DNA of 64,000 bases from Methylomonas sp. LW13. Lineage in GTDB: Bacteria > Pseudomonadota > Gammaproteobacteria > Methylococcales > Methylomonadaceae. The stretch lies in assembly GCF_016865255.1 (NCBI RefSeq), contig NZ_CP033381.1:3968001-4032000 (forward strand), written 5' to 3'. A program made the translations under genes and the position numbers. The notes beneath the pieces were generated by a model. The model was not told the DNA's origin. It saw only the letters and a program-made list of their open reading frames with translations, and ran no database searches. Of this stretch, positions 8,742-20,299 are shown one piece after another (the stretch's first letter is position 1; each line of letters begins with the position of its first letter).

Positions 8742-8776
8742 AAAAACCCGCTAAGTCAGATAACTTGCGGGTTTTT
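8742..8776 (-). terminator. Rho-independent terminator after tRNA-Leu
   Basis: AAAAACCCGC (8742-8751) pairs with GCGGGTTTTT (8767-8776). On the minus strand the stem is followed by a run of T's, so it would end tRNA-Leu (and secG-tRNA) transcription before the integrase promoter region. It also shields the island from read-through. Confidence 0.8.
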
Positions 8777-8807
8777 GTACTTCGTTGGGTTTCTTAAAAC
8801 CCTTGTT

Positions 8808-8835
8808 TGGTACCGACGGGCGGACTTGAACCGCC
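8808..8835. other. Probable attachment site (island/chromosome junction) in the tRNA 3' end
   Basis: P4-type integrases recombine within the 3' end of tRNA genes, leaving a short direct repeat at each end of the element. The T-arm and acceptor of tRNA-Leu fill this role here because the integrase is the next gene. The second copy should lie left of the window, so the exact core length cannot be set from this sequence. Confidence 0.4.
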
Positions 8836-8892
8836 ACGACTTGCGTCACCACCCCCTCAAGATGGCGTGTCTACCAATTTCACCACGTCGGC
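8808..8892 (-). tRNA. leuU: tRNA-Leu (anticodon GAG)
   Basis: The minus strand folds into an 85-base class II tRNA. The acceptor is GCCGACG pairing with CGTCGGT, then ACCA at the end. There is a D-arm with TGGTAGACACG, an anticodon loop CTTGAGG with GAG, a long variable arm and the T-loop GGTTCAAGTCC. The CCA end is encoded at 8808-8810. The order secG then tRNA-Leu(GAG) is the same as in Escherichia coli (secG-leuU). The 3' half is the likely integration site of the island. Confidence 0.95.
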
Positions 8893-8908
8893 TTTAATTG
8901 TTGCTAAC

Positions 8909-9310
8909 TTATTTTGCCGCTGGCTTTTCGACTTCTTTGATAGCCGGCGCTGCAGGCAAAGTCGCATCCTGGATCGGCAAGCTGCCGTCTGCCGGCATGC
9001 CTTGCGTTAATGGTACATCAGACTTAACGGGTTCAGCAGCAGGTGTCGAATCCAATATGACGTCGGTTTTTTTACCTTGATAGCCACTTAACACGGCCAG
9101 GCCTAAGCTGGTAATAAAAAACAAGGTGGCGAAAATAGCGGTGGTTCTGGACAAAAATGAGGCAGAACCTTGCGCGCCGAATACCGAACCGGATGCGCCG
9201 CCGCCAAAAGTCGCGCCGGCATCCGCGCCTTTTCCTTGTTGCATCAGGACCAAGCCAACGATGCCTATACCCAGGAAGATGTGAATAATTATTATAATTT
9301 GGTACAACAT
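8909..9310 (-). CDS. secG: Preprotein translocase subunit SecG
   Basis: A 133-residue inner-membrane protein with two transmembrane segments (about 3-22 and 55-75). The cytoplasmic loop between them is glycine-rich with the family signature LMQQGKGADAGATFGGGAS. SecG assists SecA-driven protein export through SecYE. The C-terminal tail of some 50 residues is Ala/Pro-rich, acidic and longer than in E. coli, which is common and poorly conserved. It lies between tpiA and tRNA-Leu on the same strand, as in related bacteria. Confidence 0.95.
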   Translation of the reverse strand: MLYQIIIIIHIFLGIGIVGLVLMQQGKGADAGATFGGGASGSVFGAQGSASFLSRTTAIFATLFFITSLGLAVLSGYQGKKTDVILDSTPAAEPVKSDVPLTQGMPADGSLPIQDATLPAAPAIKEVEKPAAK

Positions 9311-9331
9311 AAAGACCTTAATCGGATGAGA

Positions 9332-10078
9332 CTAAACCGAATGGCAAATCTGCAGGAAGCCTTTTGCATCCAGCGATGCGCCACCCACCAAACCACCATC
9401 AATGTCAGGCATCGCAAACAAGCCTTTTGCGTTATCTGGCTTGACGCTTCCGCCGTATAAAATTTGTACTTTTTCCGCGATTACCGGATTTCTATCGGCA
9501 ATCCGTTGGCGAATGTACTTGTGTACTTCTTGCGCTTGCTCGTCGGTCGCCACTTTACCGGTGCCGATAGCCCAAACAGGTTCGTAAGCAATCACGGCGG
9601 TTTCGAACGCTTCGATGCCTGCGGCGGCAATCACGGCGTCCAGTTGCTCGTCAACAACTCGGAAGGTTCTGTCTTGTTCACGCTCTTCCAGTGTTTCGCC
9701 CACGCAAAGTACCGGGACGACACCTTTGCTCAAGGCTTGGCAAAAACGTCTGGCAACCGACTCGTTGGTGTCGCCGTAGTAGCTGCGACGCTCGGAGTGA
9801 CCAACCAATGCATATTTGCAGCCGACTTCGCTCAGCATTGCTGCTGATACTTCGCCGGTATAAGCACCGGATGCTTGGTCGGCAACATTTTGCGCGCCCA
9901 ATGCGATGGGGGATGCCGCCAATACGCTACGAATATCTGACAAATAGACGAATGGAACACAAACCGCTACTTCTTGCTGAACATTACCAAGACCGTCAGC
10001 TAAAGCTTGAGCAAGTTTTTGCCCATCTTCCCGAGAGCCGTTCATTTTCCAGTTACCCATAATCAAAGACCGACGCAT
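9332..10078 (-). CDS. tpiA: Triosephosphate isomerase
   Basis: A 248-residue TIM barrel that interconverts dihydroxyacetone phosphate and glyceraldehyde 3-phosphate. The substrate-binding lysine is in GNWKMNGS, the catalytic histidine in LVGHSERRSYY, and the catalytic glutamate with the flexible lid in IAYEPVWAIGTGK. The phosphate loop is LYGGSVKPDN. It is full length and lies 21 bases upstream of secG, probably in one transcript. It serves glycolysis and gluconeogenesis. Confidence 0.97.
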   Translation of the reverse strand: MRRSLIMGNWKMNGSREDGQKLAQALADGLGNVQQEVAVCVPFVYLSDIRSVLAASPIALGAQNVADQASGAYTGEVSAAMLSEVGCKYALVGHSERRSYYGDTNESVARRFCQALSKGVVPVLCVGETLEEREQDRTFRVVDEQLDAVIAAAGIEAFETAVIAYEPVWAIGTGKVATDEQAQEVHKYIRQRIADRNPVIAEKVQILYGGSVKPDNAKGLFAMPDIDGGLVGGASLDAKGFLQICHSV

Positions 10079-10132
10079 TACATCCTCCGAGCTAAATAAG
10101 ACCGCATATAATATCGAGTTAAGCCTTTTAGT

Positions 10133-11473
10133 TCAAGCCGGAATAGCTTTCTTGACATCGGCGGCCAGTTGGTTGGCAAACTTGACCACCTCGTCTTGAT
10201 CTACACCTTCCACCATCACTCGGATCAATGGCTCGGTGCCGGAGGATCGCAGCAACACTCTACCTCGTTCACCCAGTTTTTTCTCTACTGCGTCCACGGC
10301 TTTTTTGATGCTGTCGATCTCTTCGATTTTGACTTTTTTATCGGTTTTGACGTTAATCAGCACTTGCGGGTATTTGCTCATACCGGATTTAAGCTCATTC
10401 AGGCTTTTGCCAGTACGTTGCATTTCCGCCAACACTTGCAAGGCGGAAACAATACCGTCGCCCGTGGTGGTTTTATCCAGACAGATAATATGTCCGGAGC
10501 CTTCGCCACCGAGCATACCTTTGTGCTCAGATAACATTTCCATCACATAGCGGTCGCCTACTTTGGCGCGCAGCAGAGGCACGCCGACGGCTTTCAGCGC
10601 ATGCTCCATGCCAAGGTTTGACATCAGTGTACCAATCACGGGCCCGAACAATTTGCCTTCTTCCAAGCGCGATTTAGCAATGATGTAAATCAACTCGTCG
10701 CCATCGACAATTTCACCTTTGTGATCGACCATGATAATCCGGTCGCCGTCGCCATCCAGCGCTATTCCCAGATCGGCGCGGAATTCCAGCACTTTGGCAG
10801 CCAGATTTTCCGGCTTGGTAGCACCGCATTCGTCGTTAATGTTCAAACCATCCGGGTCGGCGCCGATGGTGACAACTTCGGCTCCCACTTCGCTAAAAAC
10901 ATGCGGTGCGATGTGATAGGTCGCACCGTTGGCACAATCGATAACAATCCGCATGCCTTTAAAATCCAAATGCGGCGGTACCGTTGCCTTGCAAAACTCA
11001 ATATAACGCCCGGCCGCATCGCTGACCCGTTTGGCTTTACCCAGTTTTGCCGATTCCACCGTAGTCATCGGCGCATCCAGATACTGTTCGATCTGGTGCT
11101 CCACGTCATCCGGCAATTTGGCGCCATCCACCGAGAAAAACTTGATACCGTTGTCATAGTACGGATTGTGAGAAGCACTGATGACAATGCCGGCTTTTGC
11201 TCTCAAAGTACGAGTCAAGTAGGCAATACCAGGCGTGGGCATAGGCCCCAATAAACGGGTATCCACACCCGCCGCCGACAACCCAGCTTCCAACGCTGAT
11301 TCGAACATATAGCCGGAAATGCGCGTGTCCTTGCCCACCAACACGAAACCACTGCCTTCCTTGGCAAAGACTCTGCCTGTCGCCCAGCCCAGTTTCAGCA
11401 TGAAGTCGGCAGTAATGGGGTACTCACCGACTTTGCCGCGGATACCGTCAGTGCCAAAATATTTTTTTGCCAT
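10133..11473 (-). CDS. glmM: Phosphoglucosamine mutase
   Basis: A 446-residue enzyme that turns glucosamine 6-phosphate into glucosamine 1-phosphate on the path to UDP-GlcNAc, peptidoglycan and lipid A. The phosphorylated serine is Ser101 in [17 protein letters not shown], the metal loop is LDGDGDRI and the sugar-binding loop GGEGSGHI. The C-terminal phosphate-binding motif [12 protein letters not shown] is present. The ATG at 11473 is preferred to an in-frame TTG two codons earlier. In E. coli folP lies between ftsH and glmM; here folP is absent and a terminator separates the two. Confidence 0.96.
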   Translation of the reverse strand: MAKKYFGTDGIRGKVGEYPITADFMLKLGWATGRVFAKEGSGFVLVGKDTRISGYMFESALEAGLSAAGVDTRLLGPMPTPGIAYLTRTLRAKAGIVISASHNPYYDNGIKFFSVDGAKLPDDVEHQIEQYLDAPMTTVESAKLGKAKRVSDAAGRYIEFCKATVPPHLDFKGMRIVIDCANGATYHIAPHVFSEVGAEVVTIGADPDGLNINDECGATKPENLAAKVLEFRADLGIALDGDGDRIIMVDHKGEIVDGDELIYIIAKSRLEEGKLFGPVIGTLMSNLGMEHALKAVGVPLLRAKVGDRYVMEMLSEHKGMLGGEGSGHIICLDKTTTGDGIVSALQVLAEMQRTGKSLNELKSGMSKYPQVLINVKTDKKVKIEEIDSIKKAVDAVEKKLGERGRVLLRSSGTEPLIRVMVEGVDQDEVVKFANQLAADVKKAIPA

Positions 11474-11497
11474 ACTCAAATTCTCTTAACTAAATCC

Positions 11498-11524
11498 CAA
11501 AAAAAAGAGAGGCCGGAGCCTCTC
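11498..11524 (-). terminator. Rho-independent terminator after ftsH
   Basis: GAGAGGC (11507-11513) pairs with GCCTCTC (11518-11524) around a four-base loop. On the minus strand the stem is followed by eight or nine T's. It lies between the ftsH stop and the glmM start, so glmM probably has its own promoter. Confidence 0.85.
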
Positions 11525-11544
11525 TCGCTTTTGCCGTTACAGCA

Positions 11545-13464
<1,920 letters not shown>

Positions 13465-13584
13465 ATCGCTCAAGTTACGCGCTCCGGCCTGGAATGGCCT
13501 CAAAATTTAAAAACCGAGTAATTGTATCAGGACTACTCGCATCCCACCGCCATCATAGCCCTATGAAAGGCGACTTTCGCAGTT

Positions 13585-14202
13585 TTATTTAAAACCTTTC
13601 GCCAAAATATACACTTCATTACTTCTGGCCCGTGAAGCTTTCGGCTTTCTAATCACCACACTGCTGAACTGCTGACGCACTTGATTATAGTATTCATCAA
13701 ATCCGGCGCCCTGAAACATCTTGATCAAAAAGGTGCCACCCTTAGCCAAAATGTGTTGCGCGGCGTCCAGGGCCAATTCGCCCAGGTAAATGGCCCGTGG
13801 CTGATCCATTTCCCGGCTACCACTCATATTGGGGGCCATGTCCGACAATAACAAGTGCACCGGTTCGCCATCAAGCACTTTATAGAGTTGTTCAAGCACT
13901 TCGTCTTCCCGGAAGTCGCCTTGAATAAAATCCACGCCGTCGATAGGATCGATAGCCAACAAATCCAGCGCAATCACCTTATTTTTTTTACCGACGATTT
14001 TGCTGACATATTCCGACCACCCGCCCGGTGCGGAGCCTAGGTCGACTATATTAATACCAGGTTTTATGATTTTGTCTTTTTCTTGGATTTCTATCAGTTT
14101 GAATACGGCACGAGAGCGATAACCCATTGCCTGCGCTTTCTTGACATACTCGTCTTGGAAATGTTCCTGCATCCATTGCTGGCTACTTTTGCTGCGTGCC
14201 AT
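13585..14202 (-). CDS. rlmE: 23S rRNA 2'-O-ribose methyltransferase RlmE
   Basis: A 205-residue SAM-dependent methyltransferase that modifies U2552 in the A-loop of 23S rRNA. The SAM motif DLGSAPGGWSEY lies near residues 55-66, and the catalytic tetrad region includes LSDMAPNMSGS and the K in TFLIKMFQG. Full length for the family (E. coli 209). It lies upstream of ftsH and divergent from yhbY, the standard gammaproteobacterial arrangement. Confidence 0.96.
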   Translation of the reverse strand: MARSKSSQQWMQEHFQDEYVKKAQAMGYRSRAVFKLIEIQEKDKIIKPGINIVDLGSAPGGWSEYVSKIVGKKNKVIALDLLAIDPIDGVDFIQGDFREDEVLEQLYKVLDGEPVHLLLSDMAPNMSGSREMDQPRAIYLGELALDAAQHILAKGGTFLIKMFQGAGFDEYYNQVRQQFSSVVIRKPKASRARSNEVYILAKGFK

Positions 14203-14252
14203 ATTTTCTATTCGTGTAAAATTGCCGGGTTTTTAAAGTTTAAGGAAACAGA

Positions 14253-14519
14253 GTGAATCCTATCCAAAAGAAAAAGCTGAAGGCCCTAGCTCACCCACTA
14301 AATCCCGTGGTGATTATCGGCCAGGCCGGCTTGACCGACGCAGTTATCAAGGAAATTAACGTGGCGCTGAACGCCCACGAACTGATTAAAATCAAAATTC
14401 GCGCCGAAAGAGACGAACGCGCAACCATCAGAGAACAAATCTGCGAGCAGACCAAGGCCGAATTAGTGCAATCGATTGGCCAAATTGCAGTTATTTATCG
14501 CTTGAACCCAAAAAAATAA
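14253..14519 (+). CDS. yhbY: YhbY / CRS1-YhbY family RNA-binding protein
   Basis: An 88-residue protein of the CRM domain fold, associated with large-subunit precursors during ribosome assembly. The N-terminal LKALAHPLNPVVIIGQAGLT and the loop with GxxG character are typical. The ATG follows AAGGAAACAG, a fair ribosome-binding site. It is divergent from rlmE with 50 bases between them, so both share a promoter region. Confidence 0.92.
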   Translation: MNPIQKKKLKALAHPLNPVVIIGQAGLTDAVIKEINVALNAHELIKIKIRAERDERATIREQICEQTKAELVQSIGQIAVIYRLNPKK

Positions 14520-14524
14520 CGCCA

Positions 14525-14547
14525 ATGGGGAGGCGTTTCCTCCCCAT
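14525..14547. terminator. Hairpin between convergent yhbY and greA
   Basis: ATGGGGAGG (14525-14533) pairs perfectly with CCTCCCCAT (14539-14547) around a five-base loop. It sits between the ends of two converging genes and could stop transcription from both sides, although neither side has a good T run. Confidence 0.6.
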
Positions 14548-14559
14548 CAACCAATCAGC

Positions 14560-15036
14560 TTAAATATATTGAACCGAGATTATCTCGTACTCGATATCGC
14601 CGCCCGGCGCTTTTACCGTCACGACATCCTCCACTTCCTTGCCAATTAATGCCCTGGCAATCGGCGATCCCACGGAAATACGGCCTTCCTTGATATTAGC
14701 TTCATCTTCGCCGACGATTTGATAAGTCACCGTCTTGCCGGAATCAAGATCTTCGATTTCCACCGTGGCACCGAATACCACTTTGCCGTTGGCTTCGGTT
14801 TTTGTGACATCAATGATGTTGGCGTTGGATAATTTGCCTTCAATTTCAGCGATGCGGCCTTCGGCAAAACTTTGCTGTTCGCGCGCCGCGTGGTACTCAG
14901 CATTTTCCTTTAAATCACCGTGCGCGCGCGCCTCGGAAATAGCCTGAATGATACGCGGCCTGGTCACGGTTTTAAGCTCTTCCAGTTCGGCCCGTAATTT
15001 ATTGGCCCCGACCACTGTCAGTGGAAATTTTTGCAT
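14560..15036 (-). CDS. greA: Transcription elongation factor GreA
   Basis: A 158-residue factor that rescues backtracked RNA polymerase by stimulating transcript cleavage. The N-terminal coiled coil (residues about 10-75) carries the acidic tip in [18 protein letters not shown]. The C-terminal FKBP-like domain includes [20 protein letters not shown]. Length matches E. coli. It follows carB by 33 bases on the same strand, the common carAB-greA order. Confidence 0.96.
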   Translation of the reverse strand: MQKFPLTVVGANKLRAELEELKTVTRPRIIQAISEARAHGDLKENAEYHAAREQQSFAEGRIAEIEGKLSNANIIDVTKTEANGKVVFGATVEIEDLDSGKTVTYQIVGEDEANIKEGRISVGSPIARALIGKEVEDVVTVKAPGGDIEYEIISVQYI

Positions 15037-15069
15037 TTACTGCTCCCCTTTTGAATTCAAATTCATCCG

Positions 15070-18000
15070 TTAAAATGTTTTATGCAAGTCCTGCAAGCAA
15101 TTGACATCGCCGGCATCCAGCTCGCCCAAGGCATAGCAAGCAGCGCGCGCGCCAGCCATCGTCGTGTAATAGGTGACCTTGCGCTGCAACGCTTCACGGC
15201 GCATCGTAAACGAATCGGCTACCGCTTTGACCCCTTCGGTCGTGTTGACGATCAACTGCACCTCGCCGTTTTTGATCATATCTACAGTATTGGGCCGGCC
15301 CTCGTTAACTTTGAAAATTTCCTTGCAAGCAATGCCGGCTTCCTTCAAAACTCTAGCCGTACCACGGGTTGCGACGATTTCATAGTTTTTCGCGATTAAC
15401 ATATTCGCCAATTCGGGCAGCTTGGGTTTATCGGCATCACGAATACTGATTAAGACCTTGCCGCTGTGGCTCAAATCCACACCGCACGCACGTTGCGACT
15501 TGGCGAATGCCTCCCCAAAAGTCTTACCGACCCCCATCACTTCACCGGTGGACTTCATTTCCGGTCCCAACAACGGATCGACGCCAGGGAACTTAATGAA
15601 TGGGAACACAGCTTCTTTCACCGAAAAATACTCGGGAATACGCTCTTCGGTAATGCCCTGCTCTTTCAGGGATTTGCCCACCATCACCCGCGCGGCGATT
15701 TTCGCCAGCGGATAACCGGTAGCCTTGGACACAAACGGCGCAGTCCGCGAGGCGCGCGGATTCACCTCTAAAACATAAACCGTCTCCCCCTGAATCGCAA
15801 ACTGCGTATTCATCAAACCGCGCACACCCAACGCTTCAGCCATTTTTGCGACTTGCGCCCGCAACTGGTCTTGAATAGGTAACGGCAAATCGTAAGGCGG
15901 AATAGAACACGCGGAGTCGCCGGAATGCACGCCAGCCTGTTCGATATGCTCCATCAAACCACCGATCAACACGGTTTCGCCGTCGTAAATCGCGTCGACA
16001 TCCATTTCCACGGCATCGTCCAAAAATCTATCCAGCAATACCGGCGAATCATTGGAAACGCTGACCGCTTCTTTCATATAGCGGCGCAAGCCTTCCTCGT
16101 TGAACACGATCTCCATCGCCCGCCCGCCCAATACATACGACGGACGCACTACCAGCGGATAGCCAATTTCCTTCGCGGAATTCACGGCTTGTTCAACCGA
16201 ACGCGCGGTGGCATTGGGCGGTTGCAGCAAATTCAAACGCTCCAGCAATTTCTGGAACCGTTCGCGGTCTTCCGCCAAGTCTATCGAATCCGGCGAAGTG
16301 CCAATGATCGGCGCACCGGCCGCTTCCAAGGCCCGGGCCAGTTTCAACGGTGTTTGGCCGCCGTATTGGACGATAACGCCTTTGGGCTTTTCCAGTTCGA
16401 TGATTTCCAGTACGTCTTCCAGCGTCAAAGGCTCGAAATACAGACGGTCGGAGGTATCGAAGTCGGTGGAAACGGTTTCCGGGTTACAGTTGACCATAAT
16501 GGTCTCGTAACCGTCTTCGCGCAGCGCCAACGCGGCATGCACGCAACAGTAATCGAACTCGATACCTTGGCCAATGCGGTTCGGGCCACCGCCAAGAATG
16601 ATGATTTTTTCCTTATCGGACGGATTGGCCTCGCATTCCTGTTCGTAAGTCGAATACAGATATGCGGTATCGGAAGCAAACTCCGCCGCGCAAGAATCGA
16701 TGCGCTTGTATACCGGACGCACGCCTTTTTTGTGACGGACGCTGCGCACTTCGGATTCCTTGGTTTCCAGTAATTTGGCCAGACGTCTGTCGGAAAAACC
16801 TTTGCGCTTCAGCCGCAATAACTCGCCCGGCTCCAAAGTTGCCAGGGTTTTGGTGGACAAGGTTTTTTCGGTATTAATCAAATCCTCGACTTGCGCCAGA
16901 AACCACGGATCAATTTTCGACGCCTGATGAATCTCAGCAAAACTCAAACCACTACGGAATGCATCCGCCAAATACCAAAGGCGTTGCGGGCCAGGATAAC
17001 GTAGTTCTTTGAGAATGGTGTCTTCGCTATTAGCGTCGTTCAAATCGGCAATTTCATCCAGACCATCGACACCCACTTCCAAGCCACGCAAAGCTTTTTG
17101 CAACGATTCCTGGAAGGTGCGGCCAATCGCCATCACCTCGCCGACCGACTTCATTTGCGTGGTCAGCCTGTCATTAGCTTGCGGGAATTTTTCGAAGGCA
17201 AAGCGCGGCACCTTGGTAACCACGTAATCGATGGACGGCTCGAACGACGCAGGCGTAGCACCGCCGGTGATTTCGTTACGCAATTCATCCAGCGTATAGC
17301 CCACCGCCAATTTGGCCGCGACTTTGGCAATCGGGAAACCGGTGGCCTTGGAGGCCAAGGCCGACGAACGCGAGACACGAGGATTCATTTCGATGACAAT
17401 CAAGCGGCCGGTGTCGGGATTGATAGCAAACTGTACGTTGGAACCGCCGGTATCGACACCAATTTCCCGCAATACGGCCAATGAGGCATTACGCAGGATT
17501 TGATATTCCTTGTCGGTGAGGGTTTGCGCCGGTGCGACGGTAATCGAGTCGCCGGTATGTACGCCCATCGGATCGAAGTTTTCGATGGAGCAGATGATGA
17601 TGCAGTTGTCTTTCGAGTCGCGCACCACCTCCATTTCGAACTCTTTCCAGCCCAAAATGGATTCTTCGATCAATAGCTCGCTGGTCGGCGACAAATACAG
17701 GCCGCGCTCGCAAATCTCGATGAACTCTTCGCGGTTATAGGCAATACCGCCGCCGCTGCCGCCCATCGTGAACGAGGGGCGAATCACGGTGGGATAACCC
17801 ACTTCTTCCTGTGCGGCAAAGGCTTCTTCCATGCTGTGTGCGACTTTGGCTCTGGACACTTCCAAACCAATGCGCGCCATCGCTTCATTGAACAGCGCGC
17901 GATCCTCGGCCATATTAATCGCTTCCTTGGTCGCGCCTATCATCTCCACGCCGTATTTTGCCAATACGCCGTGTTTATCCAGCGCCAACGCGCAGTTCAA

Positions 18001-18285
18001 CGCGGTCTGGCCGCCCATCGTCGGCAGGATGGCGTCGGGACGTTCTTTTTCGATGATTTTCTCAACGGTCTGCCAGTCGATAGGCTCGATGTAAATCGCA
18101 TCGGCCATATCCGGGTCGGTCATGATGGTCGCCGGATTGGAGTTGACCAGAATCACCCGGTATCCCTCTTCCCGTAGCGCTTTGCAAGCCTGGGTGCCGG
18201 AATAATCAAACTCGCAAGCCTGACCGATGACAATCGGTCCTGCGCCCAGTAATAAAATCGATTTTATGTCGGTTCTTTTTGGCAT
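15070..18285 (-). CDS. carB: Carbamoyl-phosphate synthase large subunit
   Basis: A 1071-residue synthetase that makes carbamoyl phosphate from bicarbonate, ATP and ammonia delivered by CarA, for arginine and pyrimidine synthesis. Two ATP-grasp halves are visible: the first with [20 protein letters not shown] and [11 protein letters not shown], the second with [17 protein letters not shown] and [10 protein letters not shown]. The C-terminal allosteric domain ([18 protein letters not shown]) normally binds UMP and ornithine. It is complete and follows carA by 17 bases. Confidence 0.97.
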   Translation of the reverse strand: MPKRTDIKSILLLGAGPIVIGQACEFDYSGTQACKALREEGYRVILVNSNPATIMTDPDMADAIYIEPIDWQTVEKIIEKERPDAILPTMGGQTALNCALALDKHGVLAKYGVEMIGATKEAINMAEDRALFNEAMARIGLEVSRAKVAHSMEEAFAAQEEVGYPTVIRPSFTMGGSGGGIAYNREEFIEICERGLYLSPTSELLIEESILGWKEFEMEVVRDSKDNCIIICSIENFDPMGVHTGDSITVAPAQTLTDKEYQILRNASLAVLREIGVDTGGSNVQFAINPDTGRLIVIEMNPRVSRSSALASKATGFPIAKVAAKLAVGYTLDELRNEITGGATPASFEPSIDYVVTKVPRFAFEKFPQANDRLTTQMKSVGEVMAIGRTFQESLQKALRGLEVGVDGLDEIADLNDANSEDTILKELRYPGPQRLWYLADAFRSGLSFAEIHQASKIDPWFLAQVEDLINTEKTLSTKTLATLEPGELLRLKRKGFSDRRLAKLLETKESEVRSVRHKKGVRPVYKRIDSCAAEFASDTAYLYSTYEQECEANPSDKEKIIILGGGPNRIGQGIEFDYCCVHAALALREDGYETIMVNCNPETVSTDFDTSDRLYFEPLTLEDVLEIIELEKPKGVIVQYGGQTPLKLARALEAAGAPIIGTSPDSIDLAEDRERFQKLLERLNLLQPPNATARSVEQAVNSAKEIGYPLVVRPSYVLGGRAMEIVFNEEGLRRYMKEAVSVSNDSPVLLDRFLDDAVEMDVDAIYDGETVLIGGLMEHIEQAGVHSGDSACSIPPYDLPLPIQDQLRAQVAKMAEALGVRGLMNTQFAIQGETVYVLEVNPRASRTAPFVSKATGYPLAKIAARVMVGKSLKEQGITEERIPEYFSVKEAVFPFIKFPGVDPLLGPEMKSTGEVMGVGKTFGEAFAKSQRACGVDLSHSGKVLISIRDADKPKLPELANMLIAKNYEIVATRGTARVLKEAGIACKEIFKVNEGRPNTVDMIKNGEVQLIVNTTEGVKAVADSFTMRREALQRKVTYYTTMAGARAACYALGELDAGDVNCLQDLHKTF

Positions 18286-18302
18286 ATCACTCTGTATAAA
18301 AC

Positions 18303-19436
18303 TTAAGCGGAACGAGGCTGGTTCATCAAATCGATGAAATCGTCGAACAAGGACTCGACATCTTGCGGGCCGGGACTGGCTTCCGGATGCCCCTGAAAGC
18401 TGAAGGCCGGCACGTCGGTGCGGGCGATGCCCTGCAAACTGCCGTCGAACAGCGATACGTAGGTGGCTTTCAGGTTGGCGGGCAAAGAGTCGGCGCTAGC
18501 GGCAAAACCGTGGTTTTGGCTGCTGATCATCACCCGGCCGGTTGCCAGTTCTTGCACCGGATGGTTGGCACCGTGATGGCCGAATTTCATTTTCTCGGTT
18601 TTCGCGCCGCTGGCTAAAGCCAATAACTGATGGCCCAAACAAATACCGAATACCGGCACTTTTTTGTCCAGGATGGTTTTGATCGCTTCGATGGCATAGG
18701 TGCAAGGCTCCGGATCGCCAGGACCGTTGGATAAAAACACGCCGTCGGGATTCATTGCTAACACTTCGGCGGCGGGCGTTTTGGCCGGAACGACCGTGAC
18801 CTTGCAACCGCGGTTGGCCAACAAACGCAGGATATTGCGCTTGATACCGAAATCGTAAGCCACTACATGCTTGGTCAAATCAGGCGCTTGTTGATGACCT
18901 TCACCCAGCTTCCAGACGTTTTCGGTCCAGACATAGGCTTGGGCGGTAGTCACTTCCTTCGCCAGATCCATACCTTTCAAGCCTGGAAAGCCTTCGATGG
19001 CCTGTTTCGCAGCGTCTAAATCAACCGACTCACCGGCCATGATGCAACCGCGTTGTGCGCCTTTGTCGCGCAGCAAGCGGGTTAATTTGCGGGTGTCGAT
19101 GTCGGCAATTGCCACCACGTTGTGCTCGCGCAGATATTCGGGCAGGGTTTTCGCGTTACGCCAGCTGCTGGCCAGCAAAGGCAAATCCCGTATCACCAGG
19201 CCGCTAGCAAACACTTTGACAGATTCGTCGTCTTCAGGATTAGTACCGACATTACCGATGTGCGGATACGTCAATGTGACGATTTGCCGTGCGTACGACG
19301 GATCGCTGAGAATTTCCTGATAGCCGGTCAATGCCGTGTTAAAAACCACTTCTCCCACGGAACAGCCGTCGGCACCTATCGAAATGCCGTGAAACACCGT
19401 CCCGTCTTCTAGTACCAGTAATGCAGGTTTGTTCAA
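18303..19436 (-). CDS. carA: Carbamoyl-phosphate synthase small subunit (glutaminase)
   Basis: A 377-residue class I glutamine amidotransferase that hydrolyses glutamine and channels ammonia to CarB. The nucleophile cysteine is in [14 protein letters not shown] and the His-x-Glu pair in [11 protein letters not shown]. The N-terminal CPSase small-chain domain includes [18 protein letters not shown]. First gene of the carA-carB-greA run. A strong hairpin lies in its leader 24 bases before the start codon. Confidence 0.97.
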   Translation of the reverse strand: MNKPALLVLEDGTVFHGISIGADGCSVGEVVFNTALTGYQEILSDPSYARQIVTLTYPHIGNVGTNPEDDESVKVFASGLVIRDLPLLASSWRNAKTLPEYLREHNVVAIADIDTRKLTRLLRDKGAQRGCIMAGESVDLDAAKQAIEGFPGLKGMDLAKEVTTAQAYVWTENVWKLGEGHQQAPDLTKHVVAYDFGIKRNILRLLANRGCKVTVVPAKTPAAEVLAMNPDGVFLSNGPGDPEPCTYAIEAIKTILDKKVPVFGICLGHQLLALASGAKTEKMKFGHHGANHPVQELATGRVMISSQNHGFAASADSLPANLKATYVSLFDGSLQGIARTDVPAFSFQGHPEASPGPQDVESLFDDFIDLMNQPRSA

Positions 19437-19459
19437 GATTGGCCACCTTAGATGTAGAA

Positions 19460-19489
19460 AACGGGATAAATCTTGCGATTCATCCCGTT
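19460..19489 (-). promoter_or_regulatory. Attenuator-like hairpin in the carAB leader
   Basis: On the minus strand AACGGGATGAATC (19489 to 19477) pairs with GATTTATCCCGTT (19472 to 19460): 13 pairs including one G-U, closed by GCAA, a GNRA tetraloop. It is followed by TTCT after the pairing TT. It ends 24 bases upstream of the carA ATG and about 190 bases after the Spy-like gene, so it belongs to the carA leader rather than to the upstream gene. An attenuation or mRNA-stability role is inferred. Confidence 0.6.
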
Positions 19490-19680
19490 CCTGATAGATA
19501 AAAACTTAGGTGATTTTACGAAATTATGGCTGTTTGGTCATTAACAATTTTCTAACTTGGTGCGTCACCGAGATTCCACTGTTTCACAAAGACACTGTAT
19601 TTATTGCCAATTCCGCCTTATCCGAGCTGCCCGGGCGCCAGCAGCCACTGCACCGGGCTGTGTAAGGACAACAGGTTCAG

Positions 19681-20121
19681 TCAATGTTCGAATTTGCCGA
19701 TTTCGGCTTGCAGTTTTTCTTGCTGCGCCGCCGTCAACAGCATAAACACGTCATGATCAAGCTTGGATTTTTCCAAGGCCATCTGCTGATGCATCGCCGC
19801 AGATTTCTCAAGCAACGCTTTGGCCTGTTCCTCATTGTAATCAGCGGAAAAACTCAAAGCGTGCAATTCGGCTCGCAGCGCATGCTCTTGTTTAAATCGA
19901 CCCTGTCCGTCACCGAATCGGGTTTTCATTAAATTCTTGATATCGGCTTCCTGTTTTTCGCTGAGATCAAGATTTTTTAAAAATCTCGGCAAATGTTGCT
20001 CGCCGTCCGCCTCGCCAAACCTATGCATCGGCGGTTTGCCGCCGCCGTGGTGCCCGCCGTGCGGCGGCTCAGCCATTGCAGTTAGGGGTAACAAGCCAAG
20101 CACTAACACTAATTTTTTCAT
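19681..20121 (-). CDS. Spy/CpxP family periplasmic protein
   Basis: A 146-residue secreted protein. The signal peptide ends in PLTAMAEP, then comes a His/Gly-rich stretch and an all-helical domain with two LTxxQ-type repeats in altered form (LDLSEKQEADI near residue 55, LLTAAQQEKLQ near the end). Spy-type proteins are ATP-independent periplasmic chaperones, and CpxP-type ones inhibit the CpxA kinase. The ATG at 20121 gives a clean signal peptide. It is divergent from the cpxR-like gene, with a CpxR box between them. The His-rich start could bind metal. Confidence 0.85.
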   Translation of the reverse strand: MKKLVLVLGLLPLTAMAEPPHGGHHGGGKPPMHRFGEADGEQHLPRFLKNLDLSEKQEADIKNLMKTRFGDGQGRFKQEHALRAELHALSFSADYNEEQAKALLEKSAAMHQQMALEKSKLDHDVFMLLTAAQQEKLQAEIGKFEH

Positions 20122-20220
20122 AACACTCTCCACAAAACGATGATAAATCCAAGGACAAAACTTGTTCAATTTCGTCGTAGCCAGTATTTCAAATCAGAGG
20201 TTAAGTGCTGTTAGTGCTGT

Positions 20221-20235
20221 GTAAAATCAGGTAAA
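20221..20235. promoter_or_regulatory. CpxR box between Spy-like gene and cpxR
   Basis: GTAAA-ATCAG-GTAAA matches the known CpxR consensus GTAAA-N5-GTAAA exactly. It lies 100 bases upstream of the Spy-like start and 65 bases upstream of the cpxR start, in their shared promoter region. This predicts control of both by the response regulator, including autoregulation. Confidence 0.7.
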
Positions 20236-20299
20236 CCGCGCTGGTTGTCTGCAGAAGCCGCGGCTATGATGATGAACACACAGCCAACGAGCGAGAACC

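Larger units (their letters stand above)
1..8807. mobile_element. Right end of an integrative island in tRNA-Leu(GAG)
   Basis: The stretch left of tRNA-Leu holds a coherent set of integrative-element genes: a P4-type tyrosine integrase beside the tRNA, an AlpA-like regulator, a CHC2 zinc-finger protein and a D5/P4-type primase-helicase. Cargo is an MmeI-type restriction-modification enzyme, an unknown protein and a HicAB pair. The integrase lies next to the 3' end of the tRNA, the usual target of this family. The left end is outside the window, so total size and the left attachment repeat cannot be seen. A phage satellite or a related integrative element fits best. No capsid or conjugation genes are visible here. 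Confidence 0.75.

Noticed and set aside
19629-19658. GCCCGG/CCGGGC pair after the Spy-like gene as its terminator
   Set aside because: Only six pairs with a long loop and no T run on the minus strand; too weak to list.
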